Source: Symsagittifera roscoffensis
Lineage: Eukaryota; Xenacoelomorpha; Acoela; Convolutidae
DNA length: 64,000 nucleotides
Direction of reading: 5' to 3'
Assembly (NCBI RefSeq): GCF_963678635.1
Contig: NC_087069.1
Coordinates: 45,117,448 to 45,181,447 of the forward strand
Shown: piece after piece, positions 41,701-52,599 of the stretch
Layout of the letters: every line of letters begins with the position of its first letter
Numbering within the stretch: position 1 is the stretch's first letter
Notes under the pieces: generated by a model
What the model was told of the DNA's origin: nothing
Database searches by the model: none
What the model saw: the letters and a program-made list of their open reading frames with translations, nothing else
Translations under genes and position numbers: made by a program

Positions 41701-43639
41701 ATCAGGATTCCGGTTGAGTGGGCAAAACCTAAACTGTGTTGTCAGATCAGGAAAGATGACATTTCGAAGTTGGTTGTAGATTGAGACTGTTTGCATCGAA
41801 GGCATCAAAACTCAGATTTTAAATTGCGCAGACTGACTCTAGAATAAAAGTAGGTTCATTAGCCTGTAGCGACATGTGGTCCGATATATAGCCACCTAGC
41901 CATACCAGAAATACTGTTACTGAAACTGACACGTACGCTAAGCTGTTGTTGTTGGCTTGCTTAAAACTGAAACGTTTCAGCTGTTTTGCTGAGGATGTAT
42001 GAGCAGCTGCTTCAGTTGTCAATTTTAAGGTAGAAGTCCAGTTTGATGCCATTGTTGAAAAGTGTTACCGGCAATAATGCAACTGTTTTTTGATGTTGCT
42101 CATAGTTTCCATTGAATCCTTAGTCTGCTTCGATGTTGTAGTGCCAGGCTGCATGTTTTTTGGTTTTTGGCTTTGCGTAATAATTCGCTTTTTGACAAAC
42201 TCTGGAGTTGACTCCTGTTTCCCTCCGCAGATGTTGACGAAAAATCACTTGGCCGATGTACCACCACTAAATCTGTGCTGATCTAAGCTGTCCAAGCACA
42301 GTTTATGTTTTTTCAGCATCTCTCTACGTTGATCTACCGGTAATTACCAAGACTCAAGAATTTATCCCTCTTGACAAGAATAGTTTGATAGTTCTATGTC
42401 CTGGATTTTGCTTATTGACCAGTTATTATTCAGGCACTGTGGGAGCTTTGAGCAAGCAAGTCGGTATAAGTTAATAGAATTCGGTCAGTATTGAGACCGT
42501 AAAATTTGAAGTTTTGATTAGTTTCCAGATCAATGCAGCGTTTTTGATAAAACCTTCTAGCTCGATTAGCATCAATCGGTCAAGTTTTCAAGTTTCCAGA
42601 TGATCGTTGACCCCATATAATTTTGAAATGACTGTGTACGCACTAATTCAAGTATTGCCTGTTCCTATTGTGAAGAATTGGTTACATGGCTGTCTATGAG
42701 GGATTTAGCATTAGCAGTAAAAAATGAATTTAACTTGAAAATTTTTTAAAGAGGGCTCAGACTTTGGTTCTTATCTATCGCCTTCTGAAAGAGTTCGTAC
42801 CACTTGTTCCACTCCAGTGGGATGCCGTCAAAATTCCGTTTTGTACTTGAATCCTTTCAAACTGTGGTTGCTGATAGTAGTCGGCTGATTGGTAACCTAG
42901 TTGCTGACTGTTTTTTGTGCAAAAAAGTCTGTTTCGTTGTGGTTCGTGTGATTGCGAGTAAGTCTTATGATGATAACTGAAGTGGTTGGCAACGTAGTTT
43001 TCAGAAAAAGTATCAAGACTATTCTTAACTGAAGTTGTTAGAAGACCATACCGATTTTTTTCAGTTGGTATCTGTGATTCGTGCGTTGAGTTGGAACTAA
43101 TGAAGGCGAAAATTAGTGTAGTAGAGGGGCGTGAAAATTAAAAGAATTCAGGTTTGCTGTGGGCGAGACTCAACTGAAATCAGTGGCTGCAGTAGCGGTC
43201 ACATCGTTGATCGCCTCATCTGTAGCTCTTAGTTCCCATTGGAGGTGGATTACTTCAGCGTTGAGGAGCATCTACGTCAAAATTACTCAAAGCGTAGGTG
43301 GACGTGCAAGTAGAAAAGTCGGCAAGCGTAGTATTGATGACGCTGTTGGCCAATTTCTCAGAAGTCTTTGAGTTCCTTACTGATACTTTTGCTGTTGCAG
43401 ATCTGCCTTGCACTCTGAGAGGGCTACTGAACCCTGTTGAAACGAAACCTTCGTTGGTTAGGAGTTCTTCGTATTTCCGAATACTGCTTAGTGGGGCGCA
43501 CTTTCGTTTTCGTAGCGTTGAAGCAATGTCGAGGCACTTTTGAGCTTCTTTAGTAAAAAACACGACCAAGTCATCTGCGAGTTGATCAAGAAGATTGACA
43601 CATGTAGTTACGTATAAAAAAATATTTGAGCTTTATCAA
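41701..43639 (-). pseudogene. Decayed BEL/Pao internal region E (gag)
   Basis: This aligns with gag parts of the other BEL/Pao copies but is more diverged. The minus-strand open piece 43,255-43,569 has LDIASTLRKRKCAP, matching 11,873-12,106. The zinc-knuckle area lies near 42,150-42,310. There is no reverse transcriptase. It appears to share the LTR-like segment at 43,640-45,490 with element D. Confidence 0.5.
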
Positions 43640-45490
43640 CGTTTTGCAGTTTGTCGAGCAGATTGGTACATGTAAATACTTTTGAAAGGTATTTGAGGTT
43701 TCTTAACGTCTTGCAGTGGACAAGGTTAAAGGGCTTGCAGTGGACTATATCCTTGCAATGTAGACCTTCCTGCACATCGGTGTTGAGGGAGAAAAGGGTA
43801 GCTGATCCATTAGCGTGCGTCATAATGATAATTTTTTACAAGTTGCATAATAATTGAACAAAAGCAAAAGATTGGAGACGTAGTTCAAACAAAAGCTCAT
43901 AATAATATATACAAATTTAAATTGATTCCAAGAGACTTTTCCATAGGTTGCCACTGATGGGTCTCCCTTCAGTAGCAATAATATGGTGGGAGGATCATTG
44001 GTTGAACGAGGGGGGGATGTTTAACTGTTGAAAATGTGCAGAGAATGGATGAACAGTGTGGCGGGTGTGACTCAAAGTAAACTGCACCACCTGTTTTAAA
44101 CCCCCTCCCATAAAAGCCGCACATCAGTACCCCCAGTTCCCCCTCCTCGCCAGTTTACCCCCTCCCCCACACACACAAACATTTTGCTGATCGTGAATTG
44201 AGGGATGGTTTAAATAACTAGGGGGCAAAGAGGTGAAGTTCACGTTGTTTAGCCCCACAGTTCAATGGTGAAAATCTGAGAGGGAATAAATATTAAATAG
44301 GGGGGGAAGGGGGATAAAAAAAGAAAAAGAAAAAACAACATCCATAAAATCACGATTTCGTGAATTGATTACCTTTTTTTTTTTTTCATTTTGCTTAATA
44401 TTTTTTTCAAAACTTACATTCGATTCGTGATATTTTCCCAAAAAAGGCAAAAAGCTGAGGAAACAAGCGATTTTCTTTTTTTCATGTTGTGAGAAAGCTC
44501 AATTATAATCGAAAAAGAATGTAATAATTTGGATTATTTTTGAAACTGGCATCTATAATCGAGTAAATTGTCCCATACTTTTGTCACTAAAAACCCATTT
44601 TAATCGATTTTTATCCATTAAACTCCAGTGCCGGAAGTAATTTCCCTAGTTAAAAATTTCAGTAAATCACTCGACCAAATTAGCTGAAAAAAATGACCAG
44701 AGGGCATGTTTCAGTACTTACTTTGAATTTAAAGCACTAATTTGCCTTTATACTTTAACCAAATAAGCTCACGAGTGATCAGCCAATCGCGAATCAAATT
44801 TCAGCAAGATTATCCGTTGAAAACAACGGATCCTCATTTCAACGACGAAAATTTTTTTTTTTTCATTTTGAAATCTCTGAACGATTGATTGATATGTTTC
44901 AAAAAGAAAATTTTTGTGTAGCCAATCGTGAAGCAACTGCCGGTTGCTTCACGATTATACTTATCAAACCTTTGAGAAAAACTTTTTTTTCAAAACTGAG
45001 CAAAAAAAAACATTGATAAAATATGGAAAGCTTATAGTGTTCAATTCTTTTGATCTACTAAGTGAACCGTGAAGGGACAATTCTGTGATCATAAGTCACC
45101 TGGCTATTACCTTAATTGCTTTGTCTTTTAGGGTTGACTCTTTATGAATCAGTTTATCGTTCTTTTGCGATTGTTGGTGTTCAAGCAGTTCTCTATTAGA
45201 TCAATTGTCTATTTCATTTTTTTTGCTTTAATAAACAGTTTTTTTGGTCTCCCGGTTTCTCATTCCTATTTGGGCATCTGAACCCATAATCTATCAACTT
45301 TAAGGCAGCGACAACAGATGACTTAAAAGGAGTGAATTATTGAGAACAGAGTGATAATTCTGAAAAAAAAATCAGATTTTAATTGTCTCGTAAATCACGT
45401 GCCCAAATTTGCTCTAATCAATGCTCAAAAGTATTCTTTCACCAGCTGAAAAATGATTCTAGTTGCTCTAATCAATGATCGAAATCATTT
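43640..45490 (-). mobile_element. BEL/Pao LTR-like repeat between elements E and D
   Basis: The order matches 8,450-9,580 and 13,220-13,560 plus additional sequence. It includes the 0.5 kb segment with CA and poly-C/G tracts (about 44,110-44,640) that LTR copies B and C lack. The first part seen in copies A-C (TTAACCTGGTGCT...) is missing. A new 14-bp-arm hairpin is present at 44,924-44,956. Confidence 0.45.
44924..44956. repeat. Perfect 14-bp-arm hairpin, copy specific
   Basis: AATCGTGAAGCAAC, loop TGCCG, GTTGCTTCACGATT. The related LTR copies at 13,430 and 48,800 lack it, so it arose in this copy. Confidence 0.7.
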
Positions 45491-45491
45491 T

Positions 45492-46222
45492 TCAGCCGCT
45501 GAAAACATCGGAAAATGATCTTTCACTTTGAACAGAACAAGAAGTATTAAATCCAGTCCAACTCAAAAAGATACCAATAGTAGTTACCTTGGTTGTTCGT
45601 TGCACAAAAATCAGGTCGTCAGTGGTGTACCAATTGAAGCCTAAGACTCGATGCAATGTATCATCAGTTGAAATTTCACCAATGGAGTAGATGACGTCGT
45701 GGGCGTTAGATACGAGCTTGATTACTATGAGTCCTCCCTGTTTTGAAGACGGTTTTAACTGTGTGGTAGAGTCTCTAGCCTCGTTTATTGTGCCGAATAT
45801 GAAGAAACAGTCGTCGATGTGCAGGTTTTCATGCAATAGCTCAGCTTTTTTGGGCTTTGTTATAGAGTAACCCCGGCAGTTGCTTGATGAAGGTTTAATA
45901 TGGCAAAAGAGGGTCAACGTTTTGCACCATACTGAAACCTGTTGCAACCATCGTCTTCTTTATTACCTTTTAGCGTGTCTTCAAGAACCGCCGATACGGC
46001 CACAGATTTTTTCCGGAATTTTATTAGAAGGCCAAACATGTTGTTAAGTAGGTCTGGCTCAGTTTCAAGGCAGGAGTTTAACAAGATGCACGTTGATGCA
46101 GAATTGGCCACTGTGCGTACCTTCCCGGGCTTGTATGGACTATTCACGGGTGGTTTGGTAGGTACCAAACAAATTGCGGCTCTCATTTGACGTATTTTTT
46201 TTCCGAGGTCAGTAGTAAGCAA
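45492..46222 (-). pseudogene. BEL/Pao reverse transcriptase (frameshifted)
   Basis: Two overlapping minus-strand frames together give a BEL/Pao-type reverse transcriptase. Frame 45,914-46,222 has KPGKVRTVANSAST, LLNSCLETEPDLLNNMFGLL and VAVSAVLED, matching the family pattern of a K-x-R-V-V-x-D-x-S block, a G-P-D-L-L-N block and the first catalytic region. Frame 45,492-45,947 has HIDDC in the place of the YVDD catalytic box, then GGLIVIKLVSNA and HRVLGFNWYTTDDLIF, matching the K-x-x-S-N and V-L-G-x-x-W blocks typical of Pao. A frameshift lies at 45,914-45,947 and the usual first-block Asp is damaged. RNase H and integrase do not follow, so it is inactive. Confidence 0.75.
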
Positions 46223-48300
46223 TTGCTCATAAATTCGAATAATTTAAGGACGTGTTAAAGCCGTCTCTGCAGTGTTTCAAGTTAGTCGTTTGCTAGTGGA
46301 TAGTTGTCGAGCATTTTCACTTCGCTTTTCCAGGATTTATTTTGTTGCAATCTCTAGCGCTCAATGCTTTGTTCCATATAAATTGCTCTTTTAGATAGTG
46401 AAGCTTTTCTGTCTTCGTGGATGCCTGATACTTCCACTTTTCGGAATTTTCTTAAATTTCAACGGAAGTAGTGTCTTCTTGTTCGGTTAAGTCAATGGAG
46501 TTAGCAAAATGCGAACTTGACTCGGAACTAATAGACTTCCAGTTGAGTGGGCCAGTGATTGTTCAAACTTGTAGGCTTTTGACAGCGTATGGATGCCTGT
46601 AGGAGCTTTTCTGATACGAATTTCTGATTTTTCCGGGAAAGCGTGGCAAAATTTAAACTGGGTTGTCATTTAGATCAGGTCACGTCGAATACAGTCGTAG
46701 ATTGAGCAGGTTCTTTTAGGATTGTTTGCGTCGAAAGCATCAAAACTCAGAGCTTGAAGTGAGTAAAATGTCTATAGAGTAAAAGAAGGTTTAGTAGCGA
46801 GTAGCAAAATGTCACCCAATACCCTGCCGACCAGTCAGACCAGAGATATCTTTGCTGAAACTGCCTTACTCTGTTGTTTGTTTTTTTATTTGCTTTTTAC
46901 TGAATGTTCTCAGCTGTTTTTCTGAGGATGTATGAGCAGCTGCTGCACTTGTCGATTATGGCGTAGCAGTCCAGTTTGATGCCATTTGTGAAAAGGGTTA
47001 CCGGCATAAACTGTAACTGATTTGTGATAATGCTCATTTGATTTCTGCTGTTGCTCATATTTCAGATTGGATCCCTAGCCTGCTTTGATGTTTTGATAAC
47101 TGTAGTTCAAGCTTCATGTTGTTTGGTTTTTGGTTGTACGTAAAGAATTGCTTTTTGACGAAGTGTGGAGTTGACTGGTGTTTCTCTACGCAGTTGTTGA
47201 TGAAACATCGCATGGCCGATTTACCACCACCAAAACCGTGTTGGTCTAAGCAACTGAAGCGCAGTTTATGTTTTTTCAGCATCTCTCCACGTTGATCTAC
47301 ATGAAGTCACTAAGATTCCGGATTTTTTCCACTATAGTCCGCCTGGTTACTTTTTGGTATGCTAAAAATTATTACTCTCAATGAAATACCTGAAGATCTA
47401 CCGTAGTATTGCCTGAACATTGAAGTAAACTAGGTTGAGTTGAGTTGTTCGCTCAGCATCAATCGGTCAAACTTTTCCCGGATGAAGGCTGAAACCTTAT
47501 AAATTTGAATACCGTATGTACGCAATAATTCAAATAGTGACTGCTCGTACTGGGAAGAATTGGTAACATTGCTCTCTATAAGGGATTTAGAACTATCAGT
47601 AAAAAAATGAATTGAAGTAAGAAAATTTTTGAACAGTGCTTAGACTTGATTTATTACCTATCGCAGTCTAATCTAGTGGGATGCCGTTGAACTTCAGTTT
47701 ATATCCGGTAATTTGAATCCTTTCAAATTTTAATTGCTGATAGTAGTCGGCTGATTGGTAAAGTAGTTGCTGGCTGGTTTTTTTCATATAAAAAAAGTGC
47801 TGCTCTGTGGCTCGTGTGATTGCGAGTTGGTCCTATGATGGTTATTGAAGTTGCTGGCAAGCTAGTTTTAGGAAGTAATAACGAGTTTATTCGTAATTGA
47901 AACTTTTAGAAGACCATATCGGTTATTGTCAGTTGACATCTGTGATTCGTGCGTTGAGTTAGAACTAATGGAGGCGAGAAAGTTTATAGTGGAGGGGCGC
48001 GAAAATTCAAAGAGTACAATTTTGCTGCGGGCGAGACTCAACTGAAATCAATGGCTGAAGTAGTGGTCACATCGTTGATCGCTACTTCTGTAGCTCTATT
48101 AGTTCATGTTGGAGTTGGAACACTTCAGCGTTGAGGAGCATCTAAGTCAGAGGAGTTTCAGATCTGTCCTGCACTCTGAGTGGGCTGCTTGACCTTGTGG
48201 AAATGGAGCCTTCGTTGGTTAAGACTTCTTAGTATTTCCATCCAAACATTGATTGGTGGACCGCACTTTCGTTTCAACAATCACAAAAGATTATTTTCTC
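46223..48300 (-). pseudogene. BEL/Pao gag and protease remnant D
   Basis: This lies upstream of the reverse transcriptase remnant on the minus strand. The frame 47,055-47,282 contains a decayed Pao zinc-knuckle region (FSCLDQHGF, CFINNCVEKHQSTPHF) resembling C-x2-C-L-x2-G-H...C...HH-x-L-L-H. The rest aligns with internal regions A and B. No intact protease motif is seen. It ends at the primer-site side near 48,300, next to the LTR edge at 48,318. Confidence 0.6.
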
Positions 48301-48309
48301 ATTTTTTGA

Positions 48310-48970
48310 GGTCCATCAGCCATACAATTAACCTGGTGCTTAAGTAGATAAAGTTAGCTACAGCTCACTCATTCATGAGCGCTTTGAATTCTCTTTAAAG
48401 ATAAGGTGATGAAATTTGGTGGGGGGTTCATTGGTTGAACGAGGGGGGGGGGGGGGGGGTTGTTGTTTAATTGATGAAAAGATGCAGAGGTTGGTTGAAC
48501 AGTGTGGCGGGTGTGACTCAAAGTAAACTGCACCACCTGTTTTAAACCCCCTCTCATATAAGCCGCTCATCAGTCCCCCGCTGTGTATATTCAGTAAATC
48601 ACTCGACCAAATTAGCGGAAATAAAAAACAAGAGGGCATCTTTCAGTACTTACTTTGAATTTAAAGCCATAATTTGTCTTTATACTTTAACCAAATAAGC
48701 TCTCGAGTGATCAGCCAATCGCTAGTCAAATCTCAGCAATAGTTTCCGATGAAAACATCGGATCCTCATTTCAACGAATTCTCTGAATGATGTTTCAAAA
48801 GCAAAATTTATATGTTGGTTTATCAAGCCTTAGAGAAAAACTTTTTTTTTCAAAACTGGGCCAAAAAAAAACATTGATAAAATCTGGAAAGTGTTCAATT
48901 CTTTTCATTTGCTAAGTTAACCTTGGATGGACAAATATGTGTTCATTAAAAAGTCACCCGGTTTATTTGC
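48310..48970 (-). mobile_element. BEL/Pao LTR-like repeat, internally deleted
   Basis: The first 100 bp match the edges of copies A-C (AATTAACCTGGTGCTTAAG), then it jumps at about 48,417 to the poly-G part, losing about 0.8 kb. The remainder matches 16,160-16,640. It borders copy 2 of the segmental duplication. Confidence 0.5.
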
Positions 48971-49476
48971 TTTGTTTTTTAGGGTTGACTGTTTATGAAT
49001 CAGTTTATAGTATTTTTTTTGCGATTGTTGGTGCCTCAACAATAATACAAAATCTGTATTATATCATTCTTGAGTTTTTAAATACATGATTGGAAAAATT
49101 ACCTCGAACATTTTAGAGAGAAGTTGAAACCGAAAATAATACCAAATCCGCTTTGACCACTATACACAAAAAATGCTCATCTTACAATTTAATACACGGA
49201 TTGAATGGAAAAATGTGTATCAATACCTGTTTATTCAGAAACCTCCCTGTGGCCAAAGTTTAGCAACTTTAATGTTCTTTTAGCGCTCGGAAAATGTATT
49301 TGTTCAAATTTTTATTTCTATAATGACTCAAAAAGTTGCTTTTTTGATTTATTTGATTTATTTTCAACTGCTTATATAAATGCCTAAAATTGCTGATATA
49401 AATGCCTAAATGCCGAAGATTGCTTGATAAATAAATGCATCGAAACTTAAACTGACTTTCATTAGAACTACTTATA

Positions 49477-50601
49477 TCAAACACACGTTTGAGATTTGTA
49501 GAACTCGTCTGCAAGGTTTTTAATTGTTTCAGACTCTCGTAACTTCTCTGAGCTAGCATTTTTCCAATCGAAAACCCTCTGACAAACTTTACAGCGAGTG
49601 TTGTATTTGTGAGTCATATCGTCAAATACGCCAAAAACCCGAAAATTTTGTCTCCATTCAAAGTACTCCAAATATGCGGTTTCATTACCAAGAAGATATG
49701 TCAAATATGATACCAGATGAGATGAATTTTGGAAATCGGAAACATGAATGAAAGATCCGGGAAGCATATTTTCGTAGCTCTGTCTCCAACCATTGACAAT
49801 TGGTATTGCGTAACTGATGAGAGCATTGCTAAATTTCTCAGTTACGTAATCTGAACAATTTGCATTTTCAAACGCGAAATAAAACTTACATTTTTTGATA
49901 TTTTCAATTGTAGTTTCTTCGAATTTTTTGGTCTGTCCATGGTCGATTATTTTTGATTTATTTGCTTTTGGCATACATTTTTGTGCTGCAGAACCCCATA
50001 GGTGAATTGGCTCGTGCAAATTGTTTATGATCGACGACATCGTCTCAAATCTGGTATTGTAAACATGACATTGCGATACCATCCAACAAAATGCCTTGTC
50101 CTTTTGGAGTTTTTGGTACGTTTGATTTATTTTTGTCATTTCAAGTTTATTGATTTGCTTTTCTATGTAAACGTACGGATCATAAAAAGTAGTTTTTCGT
50201 GACATTCCAGAAGTCCAGTTGAATAAAGTTAGAAACGGTGATTTCTGGTCAAAATCAAGGAAACTTTTGGCTGACTCGACGCTTTTTGCTATCCAAAGTT
50301 GCTTTGGATCTCGTTTTGGTTGTTTAGATCCCAAAAATGTTTGGAATCTGGCTAGCGCAAATCTTCCGAATACAAAAATTGCGTCGTAAAATGAGTTGTT
50401 TGCGAGTTTTTTGTGTCCATCGTTTGTTAAAATGCAGTCGAAGTTTAATTTGCAAATACTGGTAATATTAATTTTTAATTTTTGTAGCGTATACTGGAAG
50501 TCAAGTATATTCACAGTAGTTTTTGAGCTATTTGGGTAAAACTTGGAAGAAATCCAACCAACTGCAGTCTCTTCTGACTTTCGACTGATAGTGTTCCCGT
50601 A
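49477..50601 (-). CDS. GT10 alpha-1,3-fucosyltransferase-like, copy 2, exon 3
   Basis: Main exon of an apparently intact gene: exon 1 at 52,525-52,409, exon 2 at 50,722-50,666, exon 3 here; all junctions are phase 0 and give 432 residues. The GT10 family transfers fucose from GDP-fucose to glycans in the Golgi. The exon follows a TATTTTAG acceptor. Seen in the 432-residue protein: KLNFDCILTNDG and FVFGRF (N-terminal half of the catalytic domain), CWMVSQC, HLWGSAAQKC, the GT10 signature FYFAFENANCSDYVTEKFSN (about 298-317), IPIVNGW, SYENMLPGSFIHVSDF, YFEWRQNFRVF and CKVC (about 394-398). Sequons include NIT, NSS and NET. The substrate and exact linkage are not predictable. A TTTATT (AATAAA on the minus strand) lies downstream near 49,350-49,360. 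Confidence 0.88.
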   Translation of the reverse strand, partial: YGNTISRKSEETAVGWISSKFYPNSSKTTVNILDFQYTLQKLKINITSICKLNFDCILTNDGHKKLANNSFYDAIFVFGRFALARFQTFLGSKQPKRDPKQLWIAKSVESAKSFLDFDQKSPFLTLFNWTSGMSRKTTFYDPYVYIEKQINKLEMTKINQTYQKLQKDKAFCWMVSQCHVYNTRFETMSSIINNLHEPIHLWGSAAQKCMPKANKSKIIDHGQTKKFEETTIENIKKCKFYFAFENANCSDYVTEKFSNALISYAIPIVNGWRQSYENMLPGSFIHVSDFQNSSHLVSYLTYLLGNETAYLEYFEWRQNFRVFGVFDDMTHKYNTRCKVCQRVFDWKNASSEKLRESETIKNLADEFYKSQTCV

Positions 50602-50665
50602 CTAAAATATATGGATTTTTTTCGAAATCAGAGAATTTTTTCTTTTCTTATAAATAGAACCTTAC

Positions 50666-50722
50666 TTTACAGAAGCAAAATTCCCACGCGATAAGATATG
50701 TACATCTGTAATCAATTATAAA
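50666..50722 (-). CDS. Fucosyltransferase copy 2, exon 2
   Basis: 57 bp, 19 codons, between a TTTTTCAG acceptor and an AAA/GTAAGG donor; reads FIIDYRCTYLIAWEFCFCK. The differences from copy 1 include a silent one in Tyr (TAT/TAC), which supports this frame. It forms the stem-to-catalytic transition. It is phase 0 at both ends. Confidence 0.65.
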
Positions 50723-50954
50723 CTGAAAAAGTATGCAAAAATAGCAATATTTGATTTTAGGAGATAAAGCGCTTCACAATTTTTGAGTAGAAAAAAAATT
50801 TAAAAAAATTGTCTGACAAAAAATGAACTGTCTTAGCTACTTTTCATTTGTGGACGCTATCAGAATGGTTTGATTGGTTTGGATTGTTATAAAACTTCCA
50901 CGTGTTGTGACAGCGTAAAAAAGGTCTGCAAAAATTTCTCTTTTGAGTGAGGTA

Positions 50955-51343
50955 AATTAGATCAGGGAATGGTCCAGGATTTTCTCAAGGAAGTGGGCAA
51001 TTTTTTTTTAAAAAAGGAAAACTTTGTCGAACGTTCTTTTGTTTAGGTTGTTAAATTGAGTTTTTGACTTCTCTCAAATCACTCTTAGTAACTTAATTCG
51101 ACCAAAACTTTTGTGCCGAAATTTTGATTCAACAGGCCAAAATAGCGTTTTTTGGCGGCTTCCCCTGAAAATTGGTATATATTGGCGCCAAAGATACTGG
51201 CGCAAAAATAAATTATCTAAAATAGGGCCCTTTTGGTAATCAAGGGTCGATTCCCTGAAGAAGAAGGGCAACCCGCCGACCGGCCCCCCTGAAAATCCGC
51301 CCCCGGCCCCCCTCCTCGAGAAAATCCTAGATCCGCCCCTGCC
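50955..51343. mobile_element. Decayed hAT-type MITE
   Basis: The right end AATCCTAGATCCGCCCCTG (51,325-51,343) matches the end of the MITE at 38,820, and the interior has the GGTATATATTGGCGCC block. The left end is eroded (near 50,955 ATGGTCCAGGATTTTCTC). An extra end fragment suggests two nested copies. It lies in intron 1 of fucosyltransferase copy 2, at a different position from the MITE in copy 1. Confidence 0.6.
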
Positions 51344-52408
51344 CTCCCCTATACTGATTTAGATGTTTCCAAATAATAACTCATCTGTAAAGAGAAATCT
51401 TCATGTTGTTTTATAATCATTAAATGCAAGTTTTCTTGTTTTTTCTCTTTAGACATTCATAAATCCGAAAAAGATGGGATCATTGTGAGAATTCTTGTTC
51501 CAACTTTCAACGACCGGTCAGAACGAAAAACCACCCCTAGCATACAAATTTCGCATTCTGGAGGGATATATATCTGTTTCTGATCTGGCTTTTTAAGTAA
51601 ACGATTCATCAACAATTTTTTTAAATTTATTAAGTCATATCTTATTAAAATGAAAATTGACAATTAAACATCAGAAATGGGAAAAAAAAACATTTTTTCA
51701 TTCTTCGTTTTCTCTTAAGGACTTTTTGCAAATCATGCATGCCCCATGACTGTAATTCTTTGTTTTAATGAAGGCTGCCCCTTTTCAGAAAAACTAAAAC
51801 TTTTCTGAAATTTTTAAGAGCCTCAGAGTAGAATGAAGTTTCCTATCTCTTACTTGATTTGAAATAAATTATTGTACATTTGTTTGTAAATTATTATTTT
51901 CTGATTTGGTTGAAATTGGAAAAGCAGAAGAAAGCAGGAAAGGGGGCGGAGGACATTGACGAAGTCCGCATTTTTCTGGTTTGAGAAAAATTCAGGGTTT
52001 TGAGAGAAAAACACCCTGTGAGATAGGGCTCCTCATATCCTTAAAAAAAAATCAAAGACAGCTCTCAAATAAGCACACACAAAAAAAAAGATTTCGTTTA
52101 CCTCAGATTAATGTTTTAATTTTTATGCGACTGTTTTTTGAATGGTTGTAAAAAAAACAAAACACCGAAACTGCATTGTTTTAAATTAAGGGCCCCAGAG
52201 TCTTCTTCCGGAAACCCTCTTTCATGAATTGGAGAAAAAAATTAATATTCTTTAAATATTTCCAATAAAATCTCAGAAACAGAATTGAAATCTTATGAAT
52301 TTTTGGAAGCTTAAGCAAGTCAGAATACTAAACAATGTCATCAGTTTCGACGAAAAGTGATCAGTTGTAAAGTTTGTATTGGTAAAGGCATGGGTTTGCA
52401 ACACGTAC

Positions 52409-52525
52409 CTGTTCATACTTGTAATTCAGCAAAACAAAATAGCATAGAAAAACAGCAGCAACAAAACCAGCAAATAATTTTTGGTTTTCTCTTTTCTTAA
52501 GAGGAGTGCCAATGCCACAGGCCAT
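52409..52525 (-). CDS. Fucosyltransferase copy 2, exon 1 (signal anchor)
   Basis: ATG-initiated, 39 codons, ending CAG/GTACGT: MACGIGTPLKKRENQKL, then FAGFVAAVFLCYFVLL and NYKYEQ. It has a basic tail and one hydrophobic segment, giving type II topology. The same length and donor occur in the two other exon-1 copies (21,533-21,649 and 18,154-18,270). The alternative open frame here (NSWPVALALLL) lacks an initiating ATG. Confidence 0.7.
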
Positions 52526-52599
52526 GAATTCAAGTTGATATCAATGAACAGAATTGAATTTTGAGTTCGTCTGGATTGAATGATAATTCTACAAGTGGA

